Positions 1-6,243 of a stretch of 10,111 bases of DNA are shown here, piece after piece. Numbering within the stretch: position 1 is the stretch's first letter; every line of letters starts with the position of its first letter. A program made the translations under genes and the position numbers. This DNA comes from Alphaproteobacteria bacterium (lineage in GTDB: Bacteria > Pseudomonadota > Alphaproteobacteria > Puniceispirillales > UBA1172), in assembly GCA_021296375.1 (NCBI GenBank), contig JAGWAQ010000048.1, positions 1 through 10,111 of the forward strand, given 5' to 3'. A model generated the notes under the pieces. The model made no database searches. It saw nothing but the letters and a program-made list of their open reading frames with translations, and was not told where the DNA came from.

Positions 1-152
1 TCCTTGCCGCCTTGATCGGGGCGCTGGTCGGGATGGCGATGATCGCCACCAATCGCGGCGATGGCCAAACCGCTCTTCCCTTCGGTGTTTTCATAAGTCT
101 TGTGTTTATTTGCTGGCCGATCCTCAATATATTGGTTATTATCTCGGTTTAG
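1..152 (+). CDS. C-terminal fragment of a prepilin peptidase-like membrane protein (PilD/GspO, A24 family), partial
   Basis: The 5' end lies outside the window. Reading codons from position 3 gives about 49 hydrophobic residues ending at TAG 150-152. The fragment starts with a glycine- and alanine-rich helix (ALIGALVGMAMI), then a short polar loop, then ALPFG followed by a second hydrophobic stretch to the end. The layout of a Gly-rich helix, a short basic loop, PFG and a last membrane segment is the usual C-terminus of A24 aspartic prepilin peptidases, which cut and N-methylate type IV prepilins and type II pseudopilins at the inner membrane. The two catalytic aspartates would lie upstream and cannot be checked. 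The pilus and secretion genes downstream on the same strand support the call. Another polytopic membrane protein remains possible. Confidence 0.6.
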   Translation, partial: LAALIGALVGMAMIATNRGDGQTALPFGVFISLVFICWPILNILVIISV

Positions 153-174
153 ATGATTCGTGGTTTTCACGGAA

Positions 175-210
175 AAACGGCATTGACCCCCGAAACGGCA
201 TTGACCTCCG
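175..210 (+). repeat. 18-bp tandem duplication (2 copies)
   Basis: The unit AAACGGCATTGACCYCCG occurs at 175-192 and directly again at 193-210, with a single C/T difference. It lies between the peptidase stop and the next gene. Each copy contains TTGACC, which resembles a -35 element, but no good -10 box follows either copy at normal spacing. The period is a multiple of three. The duplication falls inside a 25-codon frame that starts at ATG 153, directly after the TAG, and ends at 230. I see no Shine-Dalgarno for that frame and do not call it a gene. Confidence 0.8.
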
Positions 211-225
211 GTGGGCCCGCCGTTT
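209..225 (+). terminator. Weak hairpin followed by three Ts, possible end of the peptidase transcript
   Basis: CGGTGGGCCCGCCG at 209-222 is an imperfect palindrome. It can fold as a five-pair stem, including one G-U pair, with a GGCC loop, and it is followed by TTT. This is short and has a poor U-tract, so it is at best a weak intrinsic terminator, and readthrough into the next gene is likely. Confidence 0.2.
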
Positions 226-262
226 CCTGACGTGAGGGCACGGCCTTAAATCATCACCTTCC

Positions 263-976
263 ATGGCCCGTCGCCGTGGCGGGCATCAGAAACGCAAACC
301 AAGGGGACAAAAAGTGGTGAAGCCGCGTCAGAAAAGTGAACTTCTGTCGAATATTGAAGATCTCTGGCAAGAAGCTGCGGCCAAATCGGCTGAACACAAG
401 ACCATTGATGCGCAATCGACGTTCCAGCGTATTTCCGCCTTGATGGAAGAGGCCGTCACCACCGCTCATTTGGCGGCAAATGACGCCGAAACTTCCCGGC
501 AAATGGCGCAACCACAAGAGATCCCATCTCAAGAGATCCCATCTCAAGACATCACCCCGCAAGAGATCACGTCTCAAGAGATCACGTCTCAAGACATCAC
601 ATCTCAAGATAATGCGGCGCAAGATATCGCCCCTCAGGATGACACGTTCGCCGCCCTCGGCCATCTGGTGGAAGAAGCCGCTGAAAACGCCGCCACGACA
701 GCGCCCGATCAACCGTTTGAGCAGGTCAAATCCCGAATGGATGATGTCGCTCAGCTGAAACCACCCCAAGCGGATAGTTTCAATTCCGACACACCCGAAT
801 ATGCTTTTGGTAACGCGTTCACCAATCTCGTTCGTCATGTGGTTCGCGATTACATCCACAAGGAAGTGGAAGGGGTGATCCGAAATGCCATCAAATCAGA
901 ACTCGACGCCCATTTCAGCACGGACACTACCGTTGAGCCGGGTTCTGATGATGGCCACGATGATGGAACAAAATGA
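263..976 (+). CDS. Hypothetical acidic protein with a Q-[ED]-I pentapeptide repeat
   Basis: I do not recognise this 237-residue protein. From ATG 263 it begins with a very basic stretch (MARRRGGHQKRKPRGQK). A weakly helical region follows, then eight five-residue repeats of the form Q-[E/D]-I-x-[S/P] at residues 85-124. The rest of the middle is acidic and low-complexity. The only part that looks folded is about residues 182-215, an amphipathic helical segment running from FTNLVRHVVRDYI to IKSELDAHF. The disordered middle with a conserved-looking terminal helix faintly recalls PopZ-type (DUF2497) polar scaffolds of alphaproteobacteria, but this is a by-eye impression only. There is no signal peptide or membrane segment, so it is probably cytoplasmic. 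The stop overlaps the secretin start, so the two are probably translationally coupled. The start could instead be GTG 314 or 317, which have a better ribosome binding site. Confidence 0.7.
   Translation: MARRRGGHQKRKPRGQKVVKPRQKSELLSNIEDLWQEAAAKSAEHKTIDAQSTFQRISALMEEAVTTAHLAANDAETSRQMAQPQEIPSQEIPSQDITPQEITSQEITSQDITSQDNAAQDIAPQDDTFAALGHLVEEAAENAATTAPDQPFEQVKSRMDDVAQLKPPQADSFNSDTPEYAFGNAFTNLVRHVVRDYIHKEVEGVIRNAIKSELDAHFSTDTTVEPGSDDGHDDGTK
303..306 (+). promoter_or_regulatory. Possible ribosome binding site favouring a GTG start at 314
   Basis: GGGG at 303-306 (within AAGGGGA) sits seven bases before GTG 314 and ten before GTG 317, both in frame with the hypothetical gene. The ATG at 263 has no purine-rich sequence at the right distance; it is preceded by ATCACCTTCC. 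This makes a start at 314 or 317 a serious alternative. It would remove the very basic first 17 residues. Confidence 0.4.
515..634 (+). repeat. Eight tandem copies of a 15-bp coding repeat
   Basis: The unit is CAAGAGATCCCATCT with variants, 8 x 15 bp, in frame, encoding Q-[E/D]-[I/N]-x-[S/P/A]. Copies 1 and 2 are identical, as are copies 4 and 5, while copies 7 and 8 have drifted. This suggests a gradient of recent to older duplications. A CAG-GAT remnant follows at 635. Confidence 0.95.
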
Positions 977-3900
977 TGATGGGTTTTTTTGAACCCAATA
1001 AATTAGAATTATTTAATAAAGCTGGTTTTAATAAACTAGCCACCGCTTCGCTCATGCTGACGCTCGCCTCTTGTGGCGCACCGGAACGCTTGTCGCAGGA
1101 TGTCAATCTCGAGAACTCCAAGGAAGTGGTCAAGGAACGCATTCTCGCGCCGCTCAGCACTGACAACACCTCAAGCGCTGAACTGCCGACCCCGACGCCG
1201 CGGCGGCAATTGCTGCAATTGCGTTATCATGACGACTCGCTCATCAACCCGTCCTTTATCGACACGCTGGAACGCCTGTCGGGCATTTACGCTGGCACCG
1301 ACAATTGGGGAAATGGCGACGACATCGGCCTGCCCGCCAGCCTGACCGCCACCCCCGTCAGCTTCACGGAAACCGAAGATCCGTTTGAAGAGATGAAGAG
1401 CGCGCTGACGGAAGAGCCGGAAGCGCCGCGCTATGAACCGGTCAGCGACAAGGAAAAAACCCGCATCACGAGCCTGCGGGCGTCGAAACGTTCCGATATT
1501 GTTATCCGCGAGGGCCTCAAGCTTGAGCAAGAGCTGTTCGGCATGCTGCGTGAGATTGATGACAGTTTTGAAACCGCCGGCCAGGAGCTGGAAGCCACGC
1601 TGTTCACCCAGCTGAAAACGACGGAAGACCGGATACAAGAGCTTGAAGACAATCGCATCCCCGGCGTCAGCACCTCCCCTCCGGGCCAGGTGTTCGGGCG
1701 CAACCTTACGCGCGACAGCCAGGGGTATTTTGGCCTGCCGACGGACCTCGCCCTTGTGGGCAGCGGCAATGACGGCGCGGTATCGAGCAAGATCGGCGCG
1801 CTTCGCGGGGTTGTGGATAACCCCGTGGTGCAGATCAATTTCGTTGAGCTGCCGCTTGCCGACGCCCTGAAATTCATCACCAGTTCAGCTAATCTGCAGG
1901 TGCTGATGTCATCGGAGATCGAGGATTCGCCCCTGACCCTTTCGCTCAATGTCGAAGCCGGGGTGCTGTCGATCCTTGATGCCGTGCTGAGCCAGTATAA
2001 TGTGTCGTTGATTTACGACCAGGACCTTGAGGTCGCGCAGTTCTATTCCGACACCGAATACAAGGCCCGGATTGATTTCGTTCGCCAGGCGGTGGAAACC
2101 TACAACACCGCGCTTTATGAACGTCGTGAAATGGCGCGGCTCAAGCAGGAACGCAATTTGCTCAATGAGCTGATCGATGTCACCCGCGCCATCATTTATG
2201 ATTACGAAACGGAAACCGCCTCAAGTTATTCCGATGATGAGATTGACCTGCTGATCACCCGGCTTCCAAAGAATGACGACACGTTCAGCAAGCCTTTGTC
2301 CGAAAAACGCAAGCTTGAGGACCTGCAATCCGACAAGAACCGCCTGCTGGATATGATCGGCATGGTGCAATCCCTGCTGTCCGGTGATGCTGAGGCGTTC
2401 TTTGACGCCGTCGACACCATGCCGCGTGACCCTGGCGGAGAAGACATCACCGAAGCGCTCAATAACCTGACCTTAAAGCGGTTGTCGATGGCGGAGGCGC
2501 TGGCCAAATTTGACGAGGAAACCAATCGCGCCCTTGCCGACCGCCTGGTGGTGCCGGAAGCCAAGACCGCCCAAGTGGTGAAGAAAAAAACCACCCGTCA
2601 ACGGACGCCGATTTCAGCCATTCCCGGGTTTTCCAACCTCGCCGTGTCTGACCCTTGCGTGTACGAAGGGCGTGAGGTGTTCACCGAGAAAATCGCCGTT
2701 TACGGCGGCCAGAACGCCATTCAGCGTATTGAAACCATCCTGAGCAGCTATTTTGAGGCCAACGGCTCGTCCTTTGAAGTCACCGAAGAGGAGGACGACC
2801 CCGCAGGTGCAACCGAAGACGGGGCAACCGAAGACGGGGCGGCGACTGATGAGGCCATAGCGGAAGAAACCCCGCCGCCTGAAGCTGATGATGAGGCCGA
2901 TGGGGGCAGCACCGGCATTTCAACCGAAACCTCTGTTGATGTGTCCGCCAGTGATCTGATCCCCGAGATCAAATTGCCCGTCAAGATTGAAGATGATGAA
3001 CCCACTCGCCCGGCGGGATGCGGAGATGACCCGGCAGGAAATTCACCGAATTTTGTCGCGGCGACCGATTTTTCCGGTTTAGTGGTGTCTGGCCTGAACA
3101 GCGATATCGAGCTTTTTGTTCGCCTGGTGGAAGAGTTCGACCGCCCGCAACGTCAGGTTCTCGTCGAGGTTTTCATGATCAACGTCGTCAAGGATTTCAG
3201 CCGCAAGCTTGACCTTTCCTTCCAGACGGATTCCCTTGCCGGCAATCTGGCCGATACCGACGGGTTTTTCCTGCGTCGGGACTTAACAGCCCTGTCCAAC
3301 AACGTCACCTCAACCAGCCCCGGCGGGTTTGTGTCCGGCCTGCTCTCGCGAAATCTTCAGGTTCAGGCATTGGTGGACTTCCTCGAAAGCAACGATCTAG
3401 GCCGCTCCAACTCAAGCCCGACCTTTCTGGTCGAGGAAGGCTCGTCCGCCTATGTCACGCGCAAGAACACCAAGCCGGTGACGCGGGTCACCCAGTCGAC
3501 TTCGTTTGACAGCAACAACAACCCCATCGCCGTGCCGCTGAGCGTGACGGAAGAGGAAGAAGTGTCCTTCCGCCTTGATGTCACCGATGTCCAGATCAAC
3601 CCCAACAACAACAACGTCACCCTTGATTTCACCCTGACCGACCAGTCTTTTGAAACAACCCTGGCCAATGTCACCTCTGAAACCGGCACGATTGAAGATG
3701 AAATCAAGACGAAATTCGTCGCCGCCCCGGGTGATGTGATCGTCCTGGCGGGGCTGTTCAAGCAAACGGATTCGGCCGAAGCCACGGGATTGCCGGGCAC
3801 CACCACCTCCGGTCTGCCCACCGCCTTCCTGCTTGGGGGCGAAGACAGCGTCGGCAACAAGGTGGAAGAGATGATCATCCTCATGGCACCGACGGTGATC

Positions 3901-3984
3901 GAACCTGAAGTCGGCAAATCGCAGCCGAACTCGGCGATCAATCGAACCCTGGGAAGCCGCGCTCAGCAGCTGCAGTCGCCATGA
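973..3984 (+). CDS. Outer-membrane secretin lipoprotein (PilQ/MshL/GspD type) with long internal insertions
   Basis: Secretins form the outer-membrane ring through which pili or type II substrates pass. Residues 1-34 are a lipoprotein signal: an extended N-region, a hydrophobic core and the lipobox LASC, with lipidated Cys34. About residues 283-361 form an STN/N0-like domain (VQINFVELPLADALKFI). A charged helical, coiled-coil-like block follows (about 365-530), then an N-domain half at 558-600, an acidic linker at about 605-690 with an ATEDG duplication, and a final N-domain half at 693-731. The secretin pore domain is 732-975, starting RQVLVEVFMINVV and ending VEEMIILMAPTVIEPE. The LPG...GLP segment at 940-949 replaces the usual VPxLGDIPxLG motif in degenerate form. 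At 1003 residues it is much longer than most PilQ, MshL or GspD proteins. The start is one of three in-frame ATGs (973, 976, 979), overlapping the upstream TGA. Codons at about 998-1040 are conspicuously AT-rich. The lipobox favours MshL-like secretins. Confidence 0.93.
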   Translation: MMMGFFEPNKLELFNKAGFNKLATASLMLTLASCGAPERLSQDVNLENSKEVVKERILAPLSTDNTSSAELPTPTPRRQLLQLRYHDDSLINPSFIDTLERLSGIYAGTDNWGNGDDIGLPASLTATPVSFTETEDPFEEMKSALTEEPEAPRYEPVSDKEKTRITSLRASKRSDIVIREGLKLEQELFGMLREIDDSFETAGQELEATLFTQLKTTEDRIQELEDNRIPGVSTSPPGQVFGRNLTRDSQGYFGLPTDLALVGSGNDGAVSSKIGALRGVVDNPVVQINFVELPLADALKFITSSANLQVLMSSEIEDSPLTLSLNVEAGVLSILDAVLSQYNVSLIYDQDLEVAQFYSDTEYKARIDFVRQAVETYNTALYERREMARLKQERNLLNELIDVTRAIIYDYETETASSYSDDEIDLLITRLPKNDDTFSKPLSEKRKLEDLQSDKNRLLDMIGMVQSLLSGDAEAFFDAVDTMPRDPGGEDITEALNNLTLKRLSMAEALAKFDEETNRALADRLVVPEAKTAQVVKKKTTRQRTPISAIPGFSNLAVSDPCVYEGREVFTEKIAVYGGQNAIQRIETILSSYFEANGSSFEVTEEEDDPAGATEDGATEDGAATDEAIAEETPPPEADDEADGGSTGISTETSVDVSASDLIPEIKLPVKIEDDEPTRPAGCGDDPAGNSPNFVAATDFSGLVVSGLNSDIELFVRLVEEFDRPQRQVLVEVFMINVVKDFSRKLDLSFQTDSLAGNLADTDGFFLRRDLTALSNNVTSTSPGGFVSGLLSRNLQVQALVDFLESNDLGRSNSSPTFLVEEGSSAYVTRKNTKPVTRVTQSTSFDSNNNPIAVPLSVTEEEEVSFRLDVTDVQINPNNNNVTLDFTLTDQSFETTLANVTSETGTIEDEIKTKFVAAPGDVIVLAGLFKQTDSAEATGLPGTTTSGLPTAFLLGGEDSVGNKVEEMIILMAPTVIEPEVGKSQPNSAINRTLGSRAQQLQSP
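2809..2838 (+). repeat. Perfect 15-bp tandem duplication in the secretin linker
   Basis: GCAACCGAAGACGGG is repeated exactly at 2809-2823 and 2824-2838. It encodes ATEDG twice (residues 613-622) in the acidic, probably disordered linker that interrupts the secretin N-domain. Confidence 0.95.
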
Positions 3985-4010
3985 TCAGGAGGTTGCCCAC
4001 CCCTGATGAG

Positions 4011-4538
4011 TCAAGCGAGGCTTTTGGCTTTGTTGTAAAGGGTTTGCGTTTCCTGAACATAAACATCCAGCGCAATATGGCCGGTTTCGTAAAGCTCTTT
4101 CAGGGCCAGCATATCACGCTCGATTTCATTCAAGGTCGACAGGTCATCACCGGTGACAGGCGGAATATCATCACTGACCGGAACGGCCGCCGGTGTCTTG
4201 CCGCGTTTCTTGAAAATAGCAAAGGCCGGATTGGGGCCTTTAATGCGTTCCGCGGTATTTTTGGTCTTAGCCGGGGTCTTGGCCGGTTTTTTCTTGCGGC
4301 TGAGTTTAGGCATTTTCGGGGTTTTCAAGGCATCCTTGCTGATCTTCACCCGGGTCAGCACCAGCATCAACGCCGCGATCAGCAGCAGCACCGATATCCC
4401 CGCCCCTATCAAAATCAGGATCAGGGTTTCTTCGCGAATCCCGATCGAGATGAAATACTCAAACAACCGCGAGATGGAAGAGGACAATCCCGCAACACCA
4501 TCAACAAAAGTATTTTTAAAGTGGCTGAAAATTTCCAT
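4011..4538 (-). CDS. Small membrane protein with a SHOCT-like C-terminal tail
   Basis: This gene lies antisense inside an otherwise + strand cluster. From ATG 4538 it encodes 175 residues: an amphipathic N-terminus, one strong membrane segment at residues 39-62 (LILILIGAGISVLLLIAALM), a Lys/Pro-rich linker at about 70-95, and a C-terminal helical pair at about 136-174 (ERDMLALKELYETGHI then YVQETQTLYNKAKSL). This tail resembles SHOCT (short C-terminal) domains, small oligomerisation or binding modules found at the ends of many bacterial membrane proteins. A TTG at 4550 would add four residues, but ATG has the better-placed GAG seven bases upstream. The 3' end converges on the secretin with a 26-bp gap, and the 5' end diverges from the PilM-PilN gene. 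Its role is unknown; membrane-associated assistance to the pilus complex is only a guess. The overlapping + strand frame has a Q/H/R-rich shadow composition and was rejected. Confidence 0.78.
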   Translation of the reverse strand: MEIFSHFKNTFVDGVAGLSSSISRLFEYFISIGIREETLILILIGAGISVLLLIAALMLVLTRVKISKDALKTPKMPKLSRKKKPAKTPAKTKNTAERIKGPNPAFAIFKKRGKTPAAVPVSDDIPPVTGDDLSTLNEIERDMLALKELYETGHIALDVYVQETQTLYNKAKSLA

Positions 4539-4638
4539 GTGTTGACTCAAAAACAGGTGGAGTTTCGTGCGATTGTCGCCACCAGGCTTTATTGGTTCAA
4601 GGTTGTGATGTTACCGTCATACTCGGGGCAGGACCGCT
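4539..4638. promoter_or_regulatory. Divergent intergenic region between the SHOCT gene and the PilM-PilN gene
   Basis: Because the preceding gene runs the other way, the downstream pilus genes probably need a promoter here unless the secretin transcript reads through. TTGACT at 4542-4547 resembles a + strand -35 box, but the bases 16-18 downstream are not a good -10 element. The ribosome binding site for the next gene is clear: AGGA at 4630-4633, five bases before ATG 4639. No operator palindrome stands out. Confidence 0.35.
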
Positions 4639-6243
4639 ATGTCTAGTACTCTTGCGCAAATCGCCAAATTACTCAAGCCCTTAGGTGGACAACCCGATCA
4701 GGTGGTGGCGATTAAAGTCCACCCCCAGGCGGTTTCGCTGGTTGAGTTGCGTGTTGTGGGGGACCGGATTGACGTCATTACCCTGCAAAGCGTCGGGCTG
4801 CCGCGGATGGTGGATTTCAACAACATCCAGCGCAGTCAGGACATGATTGCCGACGCCATCCGCAGCATCAAGGATGAAGCCAAACTGACCGCCGTTGACG
4901 CGTCGATTTGCATTCCCGGGTCAATCACCCAGGTGCGGATCGTGAGCTTGCCCTTCATGAGCCCGAAAGAACTGGCAAAAGAAGCGCGCGAGCTGGAATT
5001 CTGGATTGAAAATGACCCTGACCTTGGCAAATTCGACAATCCGGTGATCGAATATCAGGTGCTGATTTCATCTGAAAACGATGACTTGACCCGGGTCTTG
5101 CTTGTTTACGCTGAAGAAAACCTCATCCAGCCATGGATGGACCTTGTGCTGGCGTCGCATTTGAACCCGGTGTACCTCGACCCCGAAGCCCTCGCCCTGG
5201 CCAATCTGCGCTACGCCACCTTGCCGATTGATGAGCAACGTCAAAATCAGGTGATTGTCCAGATCAACAGCACCGATTGCCAATGCGTGGCCTTTGAGCG
5301 TGAGAAAATCCATCGCGTTAAACTTGAGATCAGTGAATTTGACCTTGTCCTGCTTGAACAGGCGGAAGAGGCCGGGGCGCTGGAGGGCGAGTTCTGGGAT
5401 GAGGTCGCCGGGCGGATCGCCAATGTCATCAAGCAGGCGATGCTGTATTTGCAGGAAGAGCAAGACTTTCAGCCCTTCACCATGGTCTATCTGGTGTCGG
5501 AATACGCGCGGTGCCGGAACATTATCCCGATCCTCGACAAGCACCTTGATCTGGCCCCGGTGACGCTCTGGAACCCCCTCCAGACCACGAGCTTCACGAA
5601 AGAAGTGACAAGCTATGCCGAAACCTACGAAAACCCGTCGGTATTGGCGACGGTCCTCGGGGTCGGACTGCAAAAGCTCAATGTTTATGATGAGCGGCTC
5701 CGCACCATCATGAACGTCAATATGTTGCCGCAATACAAATCCTTGCGCCGCAATCGTCAGTTGGGGGTGCTGTCCGCCACCTTGACGCGGTCTTTTGCCG
5801 CCATGGTGCTGCTGCTGGGGATCTGGACCATCGGCATGGTGCTGCCGCAATTCCTTGAAAGCCAGCGCGTCAGCCGTGATTTTGAAAACCTGAAAACCGA
5901 AGCGGAATCCATCAAGGCCCGTCTTGATGGCGCCACCAATTCCCTTAAAGAAGCCGGCCGAAGCATTGACCAGATGCGGCTTGTTCGCAACCCGTCGGGC
6001 AAAACCTATCTGCTGGAAACACTACCCGACCTCATGCCTGACGGCGCTGAACTGCAATCCATGAACGTGACGGAATCCACCAACATCACGATCTCCGGTT
6101 TTGCCGAGAATGATAAAGTCATTTTCTTCTTTCAGAATGAACTGGCGGCAAGCGGGTTGATCGATAGCATCGTCGTCAATACCGAACAGGCGGAGGAGCT
6201 GATCGCCTTCACCCTCAACGGCACCCTGGCGATTGTCGAATGA
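4639..6243 (+). CDS. PilM-PilN fusion protein (GspL-like inner-membrane alignment protein)
   Basis: This 534-residue protein joins two functions that are usually separate in type IV pili. Residues 1-345 follow the PilM layout: VELRVVGDRID near the N-terminus, SLPFMSPKELAKEARELEFW around 110-130, and the VYLDPEALALANL helix. The actin-fold phosphate motif that normally reads like GIDIGSxxVK is replaced by VAIKVHPQAVS, so ATP binding is probably lost. VNMLP at residues 360-364 matches the PilN N-terminal motif (INLLP type) that docks onto PilM. One membrane helix follows (about 385-403), then a coiled coil (about 405-445). The periplasmic end (460-534) fits the PilN fold, with LPDGAELQSMNV and ITISGFAENDKVI. 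GspL of type II systems has the same overall topology and is the main alternative. It would link the cytoplasmic ATPase to PilO and PilP. The start has a good AGGA site. The stop overlaps the next start (ATGA). Confidence 0.85.
   Translation: MSSTLAQIAKLLKPLGGQPDQVVAIKVHPQAVSLVELRVVGDRIDVITLQSVGLPRMVDFNNIQRSQDMIADAIRSIKDEAKLTAVDASICIPGSITQVRIVSLPFMSPKELAKEARELEFWIENDPDLGKFDNPVIEYQVLISSENDDLTRVLLVYAEENLIQPWMDLVLASHLNPVYLDPEALALANLRYATLPIDEQRQNQVIVQINSTDCQCVAFEREKIHRVKLEISEFDLVLLEQAEEAGALEGEFWDEVAGRIANVIKQAMLYLQEEQDFQPFTMVYLVSEYARCRNIIPILDKHLDLAPVTLWNPLQTTSFTKEVTSYAETYENPSVLATVLGVGLQKLNVYDERLRTIMNVNMLPQYKSLRRNRQLGVLSATLTRSFAAMVLLLGIWTIGMVLPQFLESQRVSRDFENLKTEAESIKARLDGATNSLKEAGRSIDQMRLVRNPSGKTYLLETLPDLMPDGAELQSMNVTESTNITISGFAENDKVIFFFQNELAASGLIDSIVVNTEQAEELIAFTLNGTLAIVE

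Noticed and set aside
153..230. 25-codon frame starting directly after the peptidase stop
   Set aside because: It has no ribosome binding site of its own, is very short, and its content is dominated by the 18-bp duplication.
254..859. - strand frame of 201 codons with RRDLL-type repeats
   Set aside because: The repeats are the reverse reading of the 15-bp repeat in the + strand gene; the rest has shadow composition.
3981..4646. Long + strand frame of 221 codons whose ends overlap the secretin stop and the PilM-PilN start
   Set aside because: The overlaps look like translational coupling, but the protein is rich in Gln, His, Arg and Phe, with no domain or membrane segment. The - strand frame has a clear membrane helix, a Lys-rich linker and a SHOCT-like tail.
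5068..5850. - strand frame of 260 codons inside the PilM-PilN gene
   Set aside because: It is antisense to a well-supported gene; its His/Gln/Arg-rich composition has no recognisable domain.
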